Below are positions 11,064-22,469 of a DNA stretch of 64,000 nucleotides, piece after piece (position 1 is the first letter of the stretch; every line of letters starts with the position of its first letter). The position numbers were made by a program, and so were the translations under genes. The notes below the pieces were generated by a model. That model was given only the letters and a program-made list of their open reading frames with translations. It had not been told where the DNA came from and searched no databases. Source of the stretch: Candidatus Vesicomyidisocius sp. Agig_15_S12 (GTDB lineage: Bacteria > Pseudomonadota > Gammaproteobacteria > PS1 > Pseudothioglobaceae); NCBI GenBank assembly GCA_021730225.1, contig CP072532.1, positions 579,230 through 643,229 on the forward strand, given 5' to 3'.

Positions 11064-11830
11064 TAATCAAATCAAAAAACGAAATAGAAAAGATGCGCAT
11101 GGCTGGACGTTTAGCAGCCAATGTTATTGATATGATATCGCCCTATGTTAAGGCTGGCATTAGTACCAATGAATTAGACAAAATTTGTCACAATTACATT
11201 GTTAATCAACAAGAAGCTATTGCTGCTCCACTTAATTATCACGGCTTTCCAAAATCTATTTGTACTAGTATTAATCATGTAGTTTGCCACGGCATTCCTG
11301 GAAATAGAAAACTTAGGACAGGTGATATTATTAATATTGATATTACTATTATTAAAAATGGTTTTCATGGTGATACATCAAAAATGTTCATCATTGGTAA
11401 ATCTAGTATCAAAGCACAACGCATTTGCAAAATTGCACAAGAATGTTTATATATCGGTATTAAACAAGTAAGACCTGGAGTTCATTTAGGTAAAATTGGC
11501 AAAACAATTGGCGCTCATGCAAGCAAAAATAATTGCGCCGTGGTACGTGATTATTGTGGACATGGTATTGGAACTGAATTCCATGCTGAGCCTCAAGTAA
11601 TTCATTATGATGACGGAAGATTAAATATCAGTCCAATCCTTGAAGCAGGTATGACATTTACAATTGAACCTATGATAAATTTAGGTGGATTTGAAGTCAT
11701 AACCTCCAAAATCGATAATTGGACAGTAACCACAAAAGATCACACACTTTCTGCACAATGGGAACATACTATTTTAGTTACAGAAAATGGATTCGAAATT
11801 TTAACACTCAGAGATGAAGAGCCAGTATAA
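11054..11830 (+). CDS. map: Methionine aminopeptidase, type I
   Basis: Removes the initiator methionine from nascent proteins. It is 258 residues of pita-bread fold without insert or N-terminal extension. Metal ligands are recognisable in GDIINIDITIIKNGFHGDTS (two D), GHGIGTEFHAEP (H), FTIEPMI (E) and QWEHTILV (E). The start lies inside the end of the protease gene (10-base overlap), so it is probably cotranscribed with it rather than with rpsB as in many bacteria. Confidence 0.95.
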   Translation: MSIIIKSKNEIEKMRMAGRLAANVIDMISPYVKAGISTNELDKICHNYIVNQQEAIAAPLNYHGFPKSICTSINHVVCHGIPGNRKLRTGDIINIDITIIKNGFHGDTSKMFIIGKSSIKAQRICKIAQECLYIGIKQVRPGVHLGKIGKTIGAHASKNNCAVVRDYCGHGIGTEFHAEPQVIHYDDGRLNISPILEAGMTFTIEPMINLGGFEVITSKIDNWTVTTKDHTLSAQWEHTILVTENGFEILTLRDEEPV

Positions 11831-11886
11831 AAATAATACAATGCTTATGCTAAAATAGCCTTCTTTATTGCTATTATTTTAAATCA

Positions 11887-12498
11887 TTGAAACGCTTACG
11901 AAATTATTTTATCTCTGGTCTCTTGTTTTGGATACCATTAGGCTTAAGTATTGTTGTTATTAAATTCTTCTTAGAAATAATTAATAATATTGTCCCTTTT
12001 CAATACCTGCCAAAAGCTTTATTTGATTTAAACGGAACTGTTCCTGGATCTGGTATTATTTGGGTTATTTTAATCCTGTTGATAACAGGTGCATTAGTTA
12101 ATAACTTCATTGGTCGTAAACTAATCCAACTTTGGGAAAAATTACTCAATAAAATTCCAGGTTTTAGAAGCATTTATAGTGCGCTTAAACAACTTTCGGA
12201 TACGGTACTTAGTCCTTCTGGTAAAAGCTTCAAAAAAGCAGTATTGGTCGAATACCCACGCAAAGGTATGTGGACTATCGCCTTTCAAACAAGCAACTAT
12301 AACGGCGAAGTGGCAAAAAAAATTGGACAAGAAGTGATTAATATTTACGTACCTACCACACCTAATCCTACTTCTGGTTTTTTCATTATGCTAGCAAAAA
12401 ATGATGTAATTGAACTTGACATGAGTGTTGATGAAGCGTTTAAACTGGTTATTTCTACTGGCGTGATAACACCAATACAAGAAGGACAAATAAAATGA
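11887..12498 (+). CDS. DUF502 family inner-membrane protein
   Basis: A 203-residue protein with two N-terminal transmembrane helices (about residues 9-30 and 52-75) and a soluble C-terminal part with the family signature [17 protein letters not shown] and later [13 protein letters not shown]. Function unknown. The start codon is TTG (LKRLRNYF reads as MKRLRNYF), preferred because it begins right at the basic leader of the family. It overlaps aspS by four bases (ATGA); DUF502-aspS linkage is common in gammaproteobacteria. Confidence 0.9.
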   Translation: MKRLRNYFISGLLFWIPLGLSIVVIKFFLEIINNIVPFQYLPKALFDLNGTVPGSGIIWVILILLITGALVNNFIGRKLIQLWEKLLNKIPGFRSIYSALKQLSDTVLSPSGKSFKKAVLVEYPRKGMWTIAFQTSNYNGEVAKKIGQEVINIYVPTTPNPTSGFFIMLAKNDVIELDMSVDEAFKLVISTGVITPIQEGQIK

Positions 12499-14249
12499 TA
12501 AGAACACATTATTGTGGTAAAGTAAATCTGTCTGATATAGGACAGGTAGTAGAAATTTGTGGCTGGGTCAATCGCAAACGTAATCATGGCGGTGTTATCT
12601 TTTTAGACATACGAGACATACAAGGTATTGTTCAAGTAGTTATAAATCCTAATAATAAAGATTTTTCTTTGGCTGAAACTATTCGTAATGAATTTGTATT
12701 GAAAATTTCAGGTCTAGTTATCGCTAGAGGCAAAGGTTTAAGCAATACTAAACTGATCAGTGGTGAAATTGAGATTAAAGCACAAAATATTGAAATTCTT
12801 AATACTTCTAAACCAACCCCATTCCAAATTAATACAATCAACACCTCAGAAGAGATACGACTAAGATATAGATATTTAGACTTACGTAATAATGTTATGC
12901 AAAAACGCTTACACTTGCGTTCTCGTGTTACTCATTACATTCGTAAATTTATGGATAAACATAATTTTTTAGACATTGAAACTCCTTTCTTAACTAAAGC
13001 CACTCCAGAAGGTGCGCGTGATTATTTAGTACCTTCACGCACTCATCCAGGTAAGTTTTTTGCCTTGCCACAATCACCCCAATTATTTAAACAACTCTTA
13101 ATGATGTCAGGATTTGATCGTTATTATCAAATTGTTAAATGTTTCAGAGATGAAGATTTACGTGCTGATCGCCAACCTGAATTCACTCAACTAGATATTG
13201 AAACATCATTTATGAATGAAAATGAAATCATGACAATGATGGAAAGAATGACTAGAAACTTATTTAAATCAGTTATTAATGTCGACTTAGACAATAAATT
13301 CCCTACCATTACCTATGAAGATGCCATAGAAAAATACGGACTCGACTGCCCAGATATACGAATCCCAATACAAATAATAAGCATAGATAAACTAATGAAA
13401 AATGTTGATTTTAAAGTATTTTCAGAACCTGCTAATAATAGTAATTCTCGTGTTGCTGCTTTAAAAATATCAGATGGTGCTAGTATTAGCCGTAAAAATA
13501 TTGATAAATATACTAAATACGTTAGCATTTATGGTGCAAAAGGTTTAGCTTATATCAAACTTAATAAGAATGGTCCAACTTCTCCCATTTTAAAATTCTT
13601 AGATAATAAAATTACTAGTAAAATCATAGAAATAACAGGTGCAAAAACAGGGGATATTATTTTCTTTGGGGCTGATAAAACCAAAATTGTTAATGAATCT
13701 TTAGGTAATTTACGTGAAAAAATTGCTAAAGATTTAAATTTATTTGATACGCAATGGGCACCTATTTGGGTAGTCGATTTTCCAATGTTTAAAATAAATG
13801 ATAACGGCTCATTAGATGCTACCCACCATCCATTTACTGCACCTATAGTTGACAAAGAAACATTAAAACAAACTTCTAAAACCGCCCTTTCTCGTGCCTA
13901 TGATTTGGTTATTAATGGCTCCGAAGTAGGTGGTGGTTCTATCCGTATTCACCAAGTTGAGATGCAAAAAACAGTGTTAAAATTATTAGGCATTTCCAAC
14001 CAAGAAGCCCAAGATAAGTTTGGATTTTTACTAAATGCACTGGAATATGGTTGCCCACCTCATGGCGGTATGGCGTTTGGGCTTGACCGCTTAATAATGA
14101 TTATGATAGGTACAGATAACATTCGTGATGTAATTGCTTTCCCTAAAACTCAAACTGCCACATGTTTACTAACCGATGCACCTGCAAACGTACCAAAAAA
14201 ATTATTGCGCGAATTAAATGTTAAGATTAGCCTGCCAGAAAAAGACTAA
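12495..14249 (+). CDS. aspS: Aspartyl-tRNA synthetase
   Basis: Class II synthetase charging tRNA-Asp. It is 584 residues of bacterial type: N-terminal OB-fold anticodon domain (about 1-110), catalytic core with motif 2 [18 protein letters not shown], a GAD insertion (about 280-410), and motif 3 GLDRLIMIM. Overlaps DUF502 by ATGA. Because gatB is also in the window, it may be a non-discriminating enzyme that also charges tRNA-Asn for GatCAB; the sequence alone does not decide this. Confidence 0.96.
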   Translation: MIRTHYCGKVNLSDIGQVVEICGWVNRKRNHGGVIFLDIRDIQGIVQVVINPNNKDFSLAETIRNEFVLKISGLVIARGKGLSNTKLISGEIEIKAQNIEILNTSKPTPFQINTINTSEEIRLRYRYLDLRNNVMQKRLHLRSRVTHYIRKFMDKHNFLDIETPFLTKATPEGARDYLVPSRTHPGKFFALPQSPQLFKQLLMMSGFDRYYQIVKCFRDEDLRADRQPEFTQLDIETSFMNENEIMTMMERMTRNLFKSVINVDLDNKFPTITYEDAIEKYGLDCPDIRIPIQIISIDKLMKNVDFKVFSEPANNSNSRVAALKISDGASISRKNIDKYTKYVSIYGAKGLAYIKLNKNGPTSPILKFLDNKITSKIIEITGAKTGDIIFFGADKTKIVNESLGNLREKIAKDLNLFDTQWAPIWVVDFPMFKINDNGSLDATHHPFTAPIVDKETLKQTSKTALSRAYDLVINGSEVGGGSIRIHQVEMQKTVLKLLGISNQEAQDKFGFLLNALEYGCPPHGGMAFGLDRLIMIMIGTDNIRDVIAFPKTQTATCLLTDAPANVPKKLLRELNVKISLPEKD

Positions 14250-14255
14250 TTATCC

Positions 14256-15206
14256 GTGTTATCAATTCAAGAAAAAATTAAAACAGCACTAAAAGCTCAT
14301 AATGCAATCTTAGTTGCACATTACTATGTGGATGCTAAACTGCAAACCTTAGCAGAAGAAACTGGCGGCATCGTCTCTGATTCATTAGAAATGGCACGTT
14401 TTAGCCAAAACTGTGATGCAGATATAATTATTGTTGCAGGAGTTAAGTTTATGGGGGAAACTGCTAAAATCCTTTCTCCTGAAAAAACAGTACTCATTTT
14501 GGATGACAACGCCACTTGTTCGTTAGATGAAGACTGCCCAATTGACGCATTTTCCAAATTTTGCGATGAGCATTCTAATAGAACAGTTGTTGTCTACGCT
14601 AACACCTCAGCACAAGTCAAAGCAAAAGCTGATTGGGTAGTTACCTCAGGTAGTGCGCTTAATGTTGTCAAATATCTTAAAGATAAAGGTAAAAAAATCT
14701 TATGGGCGCCTGATAAACATTTAGGTAATTATGTCAAAAATAAAACAGGAGTTGACATGCTACTTTGGCAAGGCGCCTGCTTGGTACATGAGCGTTTCAA
14801 AGCTAAAGCACTCATTCAATTACAAAATATATATCCAGAAGCCGCAACATTAGTTCATCCAGAATCACCACAAGAGGTGGTAGATTTAGCAGATGTAATC
14901 GGCTCAACTACAACACTAATTAATGCAGTCAAAAATAGAAAAGAACAAACTTTTATTGTCGCAACTGATAATGGTATTTTCCATAAAATGCATGAAGTTG
15001 CACCGAATAAGAAACTTATAGAAGCACCTACTATGGGTGAAAGTGCAGATTGTGAATCATGCGCACATTGTCAGTGGATGGCAATGAATACCCTAGATAA
15101 TTGCCTTGATGCTATTCAAAACAAAACACATGAAATAATAATTGATAAATCAATCGCAATTCAAGCAAAAAAATCAATACACAAACTACTCAATTTTACT
15201 ATATAA
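14256..15206 (+). CDS. nadA: Quinolinate synthase A
   Basis: Condenses iminoaspartate with dihydroxyacetone phosphate to quinolinate, the NAD precursor, using a [4Fe-4S] cluster. It is 316 residues, the short form. Cluster cysteines lie in NATCSLDEDC, WQGACLVHERF and ESADCESCAHCQW. The start is GTG, six bases after the aspS stop, giving MLSIQEKIKTALKAHNAILV, which fits the family start. Probably in the aspS transcript. Confidence 0.95.
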   Translation: MLSIQEKIKTALKAHNAILVAHYYVDAKLQTLAEETGGIVSDSLEMARFSQNCDADIIIVAGVKFMGETAKILSPEKTVLILDDNATCSLDEDCPIDAFSKFCDEHSNRTVVVYANTSAQVKAKADWVVTSGSALNVVKYLKDKGKKILWAPDKHLGNYVKNKTGVDMLLWQGACLVHERFKAKALIQLQNIYPEAATLVHPESPQEVVDLADVIGSTTTLINAVKNRKEQTFIVATDNGIFHKMHEVAPNKKLIEAPTMGESADCESCAHCQWMAMNTLDNCLDAIQNKTHEIIIDKSIAIQAKKSIHKLLNFTI

Positions 15207-15233
15207 GATAAAATTACAAGCTGGAAAAATTTA

Positions 15234-15974
15234 ATGGCAGGACATAGTAAATGGCATAATATTCGACACAGAAAGGGCGTACAAGATGTTAAACGTGGCA
15301 AAATATTCGCTAAATTCATTAAAGAAATTATCATCGCTACTAAAACAGGCGGGAGTCTGATTGAAAATAATCCTTCCCTTAGAATGATAATTGATAGAGC
15401 CTTAACAGCCAACATGAAACGAGATACAATCGAAAATGCAGTTAAACGTGGTAGTGTCGATTTAGATAATAAGAACTATAATGAAGTGCGTTACGAAGGT
15501 TATGGTTTAGCTGGTACTGCCATTATAGTTGAAACACTAACAGATAATCGCAATCGAACAGTTGCCGATGTACGTCATGTTTTCTCAAAATACGGTGGTA
15601 ATTTAAGCATAGAAGGTTCAGTATCTTATCTATTTATCAAACAAGGATTTATCAATTTTGAGACAGGCGATGAAGAACAAATTATGGAAGTAGCTCTTGA
15701 TGCAGGTGCAAAAGATATTATCACCAATGATAATGGTTCTATTTATGTCATCACTACAACTGAAGATTTTTTCTCCATTAGAAATACACTCATCACAGCA
15801 AGATTGGAACCAAGTCACTCTGAAGTAACAATAGAGCCTATAAACTATATTAAACTTAATCTACATGATGCAGAAAAATTCATAAAACTAATTGATAGTC
15901 TAGAAGGTTTAGACGATACTCGAGAGGTGTATCACAACGCGGATATTTCTGATGAAATAGTAACACAATTCTAA
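15234..15974 (+). CDS. yebC: YebC/PmpR family protein
   Basis: A 246-residue member of the TACO1/YebC family, long annotated as transcriptional regulators and more recently linked to translation of difficult (for example proline-rich) sequences. Signature start MAGHSKWHNIRHRKGVQDVK, then KRGKIFAKFIKEI and YEGYGLAGTAIIVETLTDN. The usual neighbour ruvC is absent here; ruvA is elsewhere in the window. Confidence 0.95.
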   Translation: MAGHSKWHNIRHRKGVQDVKRGKIFAKFIKEIIIATKTGGSLIENNPSLRMIIDRALTANMKRDTIENAVKRGSVDLDNKNYNEVRYEGYGLAGTAIIVETLTDNRNRTVADVRHVFSKYGGNLSIEGSVSYLFIKQGFINFETGDEEQIMEVALDAGAKDIITNDNGSIYVITTTEDFFSIRNTLITARLEPSHSEVTIEPINYIKLNLHDAEKFIKLIDSLEGLDDTREVYHNADISDEIVTQF

Positions 15975-16111
15975 AATAATTCGTACAATATAAAGACAAA
16001 TATATCCATATATAAAAGTAAAAATACTTATACAAAAAACTACAAACCCAGTCAAACGATATCAAAATAAACTTACAAAGAACTCAAAGCTACAAAAAAT
16101 AAAAATTAATT

Positions 16112-19100
16112 ATGATTAAAACCATTCAACACATTCAAGCTCTAAGCGCTTTCAAAAAAGATACACTCAATACAAAAATAGCTTTCCTTGGGGTAAATCT
16201 AATTGGTACAGAATATATACATTTTGCCGATTGTGAGAATGCACTTAGCAATAGTGAAGTACTTACACTTGAACAATTATTAAGTTATGAAGCGCATATT
16301 AAAATAAATAACAGTGTACAAATTATTATCATACCACGTATTGGCACAATCTCACCTTGGTCGTCAAAAGTAAGTAATATTTTACACTTGTGTGGACTTG
16401 AAAAAATACGTCGCATTGAGCGTGGAATAATTTATCATTTTGACAAAATATCAGATAATAAGACTAATATTCTAGCAATGATTATGGATAAAATGACAGA
16501 ATCAGAACTTGACTCAATTGATAATATGTATTTAATTTTTAATAAACTCAAAGCAAAATCACTATCTAGTATTGATATTATAAATGAAGGAAAGGCTGCA
16601 TTAGAGCGTAGCAATATTGAGTTGAACTTATCTTTATCTGATAGTGAAATTAATTATCTGAACGAGAATTTCACAAAACTTAAACGAAATCCAAACGATA
16701 TTGAACTAATGATGTTCACACAAATAAACTCAGAACATTGCCGACATAAAATATTTAATGCTGATTGGATAATTGACGATATAGCTCAAAAAAAAAGTTT
16801 ATTTTCTATGATTCGAAACACTTATCATCAAAACCCAAAAGGTTTATTAAGCGTTTATTCAGACAATTCAGCAGTAATGGCAGGTTATCAAGGTGAGCGT
16901 TTTTACGCAAATGAAAATAATGAATATGTAAGCACTCAAGAACACCGTGCAATTTTAATAAAAGTTGAAACACATAACCACCCTACTGCTATTGCTCCGT
17001 ATCAAGGTGCTGCAACCGGATCTGGTGGTGAAATTCGTGATGAAGGTTCAACAGGTCAGGGTTCAAAACCTAAAGTTGGTTTATGTGGTTTTAGTGTATC
17101 TAATCTTAAAATTAAAAATGCTAAACAACCATGGGAGATTGAACATGGAAAGCCAAATCAAATTCAATCAGCCCTTGATATTATTCTAGAAGCCCCCATT
17201 GGGGTAGCGAGTTTCAATAATGAATTTGGCAGACCAAATATATTAGGATATTTTAGAACTTTTGAACAACAAATGCCTAATGGAGATATAAGAGGTTACC
17301 ATAAGCCTATTATGATTACTGGTGGATTGGGACATATTCAACAAAGACATATTAAAAAAAGCACTATTCCAGTTGGAAGTAAAATTATTGTTCTAGGCGG
17401 GCCTTCAATGCTAATTGGATTAGGGGGTAGCGTAGCATCAAGTATTAAAAGTGACAAACAAAATGAAGACCTCAACTTTGCCTCAGTACAACGTGCCAAT
17501 CCTGAAATGCAAAGACGCGCCCAAGAAGTTATTGATAAATGTACCAATCTAGCAGAAGACAACCCAATTATTTCTATTCATGATATTGGTGCAGGTGGCT
17601 TATCAAATGGTTTACCTGAACTAATCAATAATTCTAGCAGAGGCGGAAAATTTCAATTACGCGCCATTCCAAATGATGATAACCAAATGTCACCACTTGA
17701 AATTTGGTGTAACGAATCACAAGAACGCTACGTACTTGCCATTAGTAAAAAAAACTTAAACGTATTTAAAGATATTTGCAAACGTGAGCGCTCTCCATTT
17801 GCTGTACTTGGCGAAACAACTGAAGAACAAATATTAGTTCTAAATGATAAATTATTTAATAATACTCCTATTAATATACCAATGACTGTTTTATTAGGCA
17901 GTCCGCCTAAAATTAGTATTAATGCCAAATCATCTACTGATATACTCAATATTTTAGATACTAGTAATATTAAACTGGATGATGCGATCACTAGAATTGT
18001 ACAACTGCCAAGCGTCGCGAGTAAAAATTTCTTAATCACAATTGGCGATAGAAGCGTTACTGGTATGGTTGCTCGTGATCAATTTATTGGCCCATGGCAA
18101 GTTCCAGTTGCTGATTGTGCAATTTCAATTGCAGACTACGTTGGTTTTAAGGGCGAAATTATATCGCTTGGAGAACGTGCACCTTTGGCGCTTTGTGACG
18201 CACGCTGTGCAGCTAGAATGACAATTGGAGAAGCGCTCACTAATATGCTTGGTGGTTATGTTGAAGATATTCATCATATCAACCTTAGTGCAAACTGGAT
18301 GAGTGCAAGCGGACATGAAAATGAAGATGTTAAGCTTTTTCAAGCGGTGAAAGCCGTAGGCATGGAGTTATGTCCTAAATTAGGCTTAACTATACCAGTT
18401 GGAAAAGATTCAATGAACATGAAAAGCACATGGAAAGATAATGATATAAACAAATCAGTCACCGCACCACTCTCTCTTATAATTACCGCCTTTTCTAAAA
18501 CATCCGATGTAAGATTGCAACTCACACCACTACTTGAAAACACACAAGAAAGTGAATTATTGCTTATTGACTTAGGATTTGGTCAAAATAGAATGGGTGG
18601 ATCATGTATCGCACAGGTTTATAACCAAATAGGAAATATTGCACCTAATTTAGACAAAGAAACTACATTTAAAAAATTCTTCACTGTCATTAACCAATTT
18701 AATAAGGGTGGGTTGATTAGTGCCTATCATGATCGTAGTGATGGTGGTGTAATTGTAACTTTATTAGAGATAGCATTTGCTTCACATTGTGGTCTAGATA
18801 TTACTTTTAATGGTGAAATTGAAGAGTTATTTAATGAAGAGTTAGGTTGTGTTATTCAAGTTAAAAATAAGAACAAACAAACAGTGATGAAGGCTCTTGA
18901 TAAAATAGGACTCTCTAATTTCACACGGACTATTGCTTTAATTAACAATACTGACATGATCCAAATTAGTTCAAATAATAATTTAATTTACAACAAATCA
19001 AGAGCTGAATTACAAAAACTTTGGTCATCAACTTCTTATAAAATTGCTAAATTAAGAGACAATCCAAATTGTGCTAAAGAAGAATTTAGCAGTATTAGTG

Positions 19101-19936
19101 AGCACACATCAGGAATTAAAATTGATTTAAATTTTAATATTAACAAATCCATATCAGCACCTTATATCAAAATCCCAACAAAGCCAAAAATTGCCATCTT
19201 AAGAGAACAAGGCATTCATGGTCAAATTGAAATGGGTGCAGCATTTACCAAAGCACAATTCAGTGCGATTGATGTACACATGAATGATATTTTATCTGGA
19301 AAAGTCTCCCTAATTGATTTTAAAGGCTTAGTAGCTTGTGGTGGTTTTTCCTATGGCGATGTGCTTGGTGCAGGACGTGGTTGGGCAGGTTCTATTCTGT
19401 ATAATGAACGTGCTAAAGACGAATTTGAAACTTTTTTCAATCGAAATGATAGTTTTGCACTCGGTGTTTGTAACGGCTGTCAAATGATGTCTAATTTAAC
19501 ACAGATTATCCCTGATAGTAAACATTTCCCAACTTTTAAGCGTAACACTTCTGAACAATTTGAAGCACGTTTTTCCTCGGTTCAAATCAAACCATCAAAC
19601 TCAATTTTCTTCAAAGAAATGGAAGGCTCAATTATACCAATTAGCATTGCTCATGGTGAAGGTCGTGCAAGCTTTGCACTTCAAATGAATAAAAACTATT
19701 CAATTATGCAATATGTTGACCATGATGGCAAACCAACACAAAATTATCCGCATAATCCAAATGGTTCAGATTTTGCTACAGCAGGTGTTACAAATAAATC
19801 TGGGCAAGTCACTATTATGATGCCCCACCCAGAGCGTGTTATTAGAAGCGTACAAAATTCTTATTATCCAAAATATTGGCGTGAACGTGGCCCATGGATA
19901 AGAATGTTTGAAAACGCTAGAGCTTGGGTTGATTAA
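16112..19936 (+). CDS. purL: Phosphoribosylformylglycinamidine synthase, single-chain form
   Basis: ATP- and glutamine-dependent conversion of FGAR to FGAM, step 4 of purine synthesis. At 1274 residues it is the large proteobacterial/eukaryotic form: N-terminal linker (about 1-160), FGAM synthetase core with [38 protein letters not shown] and a second half repeat, and C-terminal class I glutaminase (from about 1015) with nucleophile in [10 protein letters not shown] and HGEGRASF plus PHPERVIRS. Stands alone, 137 bases after yebC. Confidence 0.97.
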   Translation: MIKTIQHIQALSAFKKDTLNTKIAFLGVNLIGTEYIHFADCENALSNSEVLTLEQLLSYEAHIKINNSVQIIIIPRIGTISPWSSKVSNILHLCGLEKIRRIERGIIYHFDKISDNKTNILAMIMDKMTESELDSIDNMYLIFNKLKAKSLSSIDIINEGKAALERSNIELNLSLSDSEINYLNENFTKLKRNPNDIELMMFTQINSEHCRHKIFNADWIIDDIAQKKSLFSMIRNTYHQNPKGLLSVYSDNSAVMAGYQGERFYANENNEYVSTQEHRAILIKVETHNHPTAIAPYQGAATGSGGEIRDEGSTGQGSKPKVGLCGFSVSNLKIKNAKQPWEIEHGKPNQIQSALDIILEAPIGVASFNNEFGRPNILGYFRTFEQQMPNGDIRGYHKPIMITGGLGHIQQRHIKKSTIPVGSKIIVLGGPSMLIGLGGSVASSIKSDKQNEDLNFASVQRANPEMQRRAQEVIDKCTNLAEDNPIISIHDIGAGGLSNGLPELINNSSRGGKFQLRAIPNDDNQMSPLEIWCNESQERYVLAISKKNLNVFKDICKRERSPFAVLGETTEEQILVLNDKLFNNTPINIPMTVLLGSPPKISINAKSSTDILNILDTSNIKLDDAITRIVQLPSVASKNFLITIGDRSVTGMVARDQFIGPWQVPVADCAISIADYVGFKGEIISLGERAPLALCDARCAARMTIGEALTNMLGGYVEDIHHINLSANWMSASGHENEDVKLFQAVKAVGMELCPKLGLTIPVGKDSMNMKSTWKDNDINKSVTAPLSLIITAFSKTSDVRLQLTPLLENTQESELLLIDLGFGQNRMGGSCIAQVYNQIGNIAPNLDKETTFKKFFTVINQFNKGGLISAYHDRSDGGVIVTLLEIAFASHCGLDITFNGEIEELFNEELGCVIQVKNKNKQTVMKALDKIGLSNFTRTIALINNTDMIQISSNNNLIYNKSRAELQKLWSSTSYKIAKLRDNPNCAKEEFSSISEHTSGIKIDLNFNINKSISAPYIKIPTKPKIAILREQGIHGQIEMGAAFTKAQFSAIDVHMNDILSGKVSLIDFKGLVACGGFSYGDVLGAGRGWAGSILYNERAKDEFETFFNRNDSFALGVCNGCQMMSNLTQIIPDSKHFPTFKRNTSEQFEARFSSVQIKPSNSIFFKEMEGSIIPISIAHGEGRASFALQMNKNYSIMQYVDHDGKPTQNYPHNPNGSDFATAGVTNKSGQVTIMMPHPERVIRSVQNSYYPKYWRERGPWIRMFENARAWVD

Positions 19937-20006
19937 TACAAACTATGGTATTTAATAAGCCAAGATAAACTTGACTATTCTGATTATATTAACACATATA
20001 ACCCCA

Positions 20007-20336
20007 TTATTTAACATCAAATTTTTCAGAGGCTTTTTTCATCTCATCTTTCAAAGTACCCATTTCAGCCATTTCAACAATAATATCTCCACCTCCAACT
20101 AATTCTGAATTAAAATAAATTTGAGGGAAAGTTGGCCAATTTGCAAAAGTTGGTAAACTTTGAAATACTTCTTGATCTTCAAAAATATTCACATAAGCAA
20201 ACTCAACACCTGTTGAAGTGAGCGTTTGTGCTGCTTTAGCAGAAAATCCACACTGAGGAAATTGTGGCGTACCTTTCATATAAAGTACAACTGCTGCGCT
20301 ATCTACTTGCTGTTGAATTCTATCCATTACATCCAT
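20007..20336 (-). CDS. grxD: Monothiol glutaredoxin (CGFS type)
   Basis: A 109-residue class II glutaredoxin that carries [2Fe-2S] clusters between iron-sulfur assembly and client proteins. The CGFS active site lies in PQCGFSAKA, preceded by YMKGTPQFP; glutathione-binding WPTFPQIYF and GGGDI follow. Convergent with purL. Relevant to the many Fe-S enzymes nearby (thiC, nadA, ispG, rlmN, leuC, DinG-like helicase). Confidence 0.95.
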   Translation of the reverse strand: MDVMDRIQQQVDSAAVVLYMKGTPQFPQCGFSAKAAQTLTSTGVEFAYVNIFEDQEVFQSLPTFANWPTFPQIYFNSELVGGGDIIVEMAEMGTLKDEMKKASEKFDVK

Positions 20337-20405
20337 TCTATTACTCCTGTTTCATGTTTAATTACTAAGTATTTTACTCATATATTATTTTTTTACAAAA
20401 ATTTT

Positions 20406-20993
20406 CTATTTTATTGCCTGAGAAACTGTATAATTTTTCCCCTGTTTGATTTTTTTATAATTGCCAAATACAAATTTGAAATTATTTTTAATAAAATGTC
20501 TTAGGCCATTAATGGATACAAATGTTATTTTACCACCTAGTTTTAACACATCATAAGCATCATATAGAATAATACTTAGCTGTTCTCTACCTACTTTAGC
20601 AGGCACATTTGACAATACTTGATCAAAATAGTTTGTTTTATTAACACTTAAAAATGCATCTGACAAATAAGCCTGTATATTATCGATATGATTAAGTTTA
20701 GCATTGATGTTTGATAATTCAACAGCAATAAAATCTTTATCCACCATATGCACCTCTGTTTTTGGATAAGACTTAGCAACTGCTAAACCAATAGGGCCAT
20801 AACCACAGCCTAAATCAAGGCACTTGTCATCATTAATAATTTTCAAATGCTTCATGAATAATTTAGTACCGTCATCAATAGAACGAGGACTAAATACACC
20901 CCAACGCGTTTTTAGAGTTAAGTTAACTCCAAGTAAATTTGTTTGAATAGTTAAATCTTGCTTTAACCTTGGAATATCTTTTTTTGTAAACAT
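20406..20993 (-). CDS. Class I SAM-dependent methyltransferase, RsmC-like
   Basis: A 195-residue single methyltransferase domain. The SAM site is CLDLGCGYGPIGLAVAK, with acidic motif VHMVDKDFIAVELSNINA. Where RsmC-type N2-guanine methylases carry NPP, this has LSNVPAKVG, a variant I recall in short RsmC-like proteins. It resembles only the C-terminal half of E. coli RsmC (about 340 residues). Substrate is probably rRNA but not proven. Divergent from trhP. Confidence 0.8.
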   Translation of the reverse strand: MFTKKDIPRLKQDLTIQTNLLGVNLTLKTRWGVFSPRSIDDGTKLFMKHLKIINDDKCLDLGCGYGPIGLAVAKSYPKTEVHMVDKDFIAVELSNINAKLNHIDNIQAYLSDAFLSVNKTNYFDQVLSNVPAKVGREQLSIILYDAYDVLKLGGKITFVSINGLRHFIKNNFKFVFGNYKKIKQGKNYTVSQAIK

Positions 20994-21051
20994 ATCGCTC
21001 CTTATTATACAATAAGGGTTTTTAATAAACTGTTAATGATAAAATGAACAT

Positions 21052-22407
21052 ATGAATAGACCAGAATTACTTTCCCCTGCTGGTAGTCTTAAACACATGC
21101 GCTATGCTTATGCTTATGGTGCAGATGCTGTCTATGCAGGACAACCAAGATACAGTCTTAGAGTACGTAATAACTTATTTGATACTAAAACTTTAGAGCA
21201 AGGTATACTTGAAGCACATGCCAATAATAAAAAATTCTTTGTTGCCTCGAACATCATTCCACATAATAGTAAAATTAAAACGTATATGAAGGATATTGAA
21301 CCTATTATTAATCTTGGTCCTGACGCCTTAATTATGGCAGACCCTGGTTTAATTATGATGGTAAAAGAAAAGTTTCCAAATCAAGTTATCCATCTATCAG
21401 TTCAAGCAAATTCAATTAACTACGCAACGGTAAAATTTTGGAAAAATACAGGCATTAGTCGTATTATTCTTTCACGAGAGTTATCATTAGATGAAATAAA
21501 AGATATTCGCCAAGAATGCCCAGACGTTGAACTAGAAGTATTTGTACATGGTTCATTATGTATTGCCTATTCTGGTCGCTGTTTATTGTCAGGATATTTT
21601 AATCATCGCGATCCAAACCAAGGTTCATGTACTAATTCTTGTCGCTGGAAATATGACGTTAAAAAAGCTAAGGAAACTTTTGAGGGTGATGTTAAAGAAG
21701 TTAAAATTAAAACTCCTGAAAATCAAATTGTATTACTTGAAGAACAAACTCGACTTGGTGAATTAATGCCCACTTTCGAGGATGAACATGGTACTTATAT
21801 CATGAATTCCAAAGATTTACGCGCTATTGAACATGTCCACAAACTCACAACTATAGGCATTGATTCATTCAAAATAGAAGGTAGAACTAAATCACATTAC
21901 TACGTTGCACGTACAACACAAGTGTATCGGCAAGCTATTGATGATGCTGTTGCTGGGCGTGAATTTAATAAAGACGCTTTTGGTGTGCTAGAAAACCTTG
22001 CCAATCGAGGTTATACTGATGGATTCTATCAAAGACATCAACCGGAAGAGTTACAAACTTATTTTGATAATTATTCACGTTCAAATAAACAACAAGTGGT
22101 AGGAGAGATTCTAGATTATAAAGATGGAAAAGCTTTTATTAAAGTTAAAAATAAATTTAACATAGGAAATTCTATTGAGGTTATCCTACCTGATCGCTGT
22201 TTTAATACCACAATTGAATATATACTAACTGAACATAACGAAAAGCTAGATGTTGCAAAAGGTAGCGGTTATCAAGTATGGATTCCAATGCGAAAAATCA
22301 AACCAGAACTTGGCTTTATCGCTAAAAATTTTAATGAAAAAATTAAAATTAAAAACAAAAACATTAAAAAAGACCATTCTCTCAAAATTCGCCGTCCTTC
22401 TTGGTAG
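21052..22407 (+). CDS. trhP: Peptidase U32-family tRNA hydroxylation protein (YegQ/TrhP-like)
   Basis: A 451-residue U32 protein, the size of E. coli YegQ/TrhP, which makes 5-hydroxyuridine at tRNA position 34 using prephenate-derived chemistry (family knowledge). Visible: PELLSPAGSLKHMRYAYAYG start, the U32 signature EVFVHGSLCIAYSGRCLLSG, and cysteines in SCTNSCRW that should help hold an iron-sulfur cluster. No true protease activity is expected. Followed after about 60 bases by dxs. Confidence 0.87.
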   Translation: MNRPELLSPAGSLKHMRYAYAYGADAVYAGQPRYSLRVRNNLFDTKTLEQGILEAHANNKKFFVASNIIPHNSKIKTYMKDIEPIINLGPDALIMADPGLIMMVKEKFPNQVIHLSVQANSINYATVKFWKNTGISRIILSRELSLDEIKDIRQECPDVELEVFVHGSLCIAYSGRCLLSGYFNHRDPNQGSCTNSCRWKYDVKKAKETFEGDVKEVKIKTPENQIVLLEEQTRLGELMPTFEDEHGTYIMNSKDLRAIEHVHKLTTIGIDSFKIEGRTKSHYYVARTTQVYRQAIDDAVAGREFNKDAFGVLENLANRGYTDGFYQRHQPEELQTYFDNYSRSNKQQVVGEILDYKDGKAFIKVKNKFNIGNSIEVILPDRCFNTTIEYILTEHNEKLDVAKGSGYQVWIPMRKIKPELGFIAKNFNEKIKIKNKNIKKDHSLKIRRPSW

Positions 22408-22469
22408 TTTTAAAATAACCTTACTATTACAAGTATATAATGTCTTCTTTAAGTTGAACCTTTATTTTA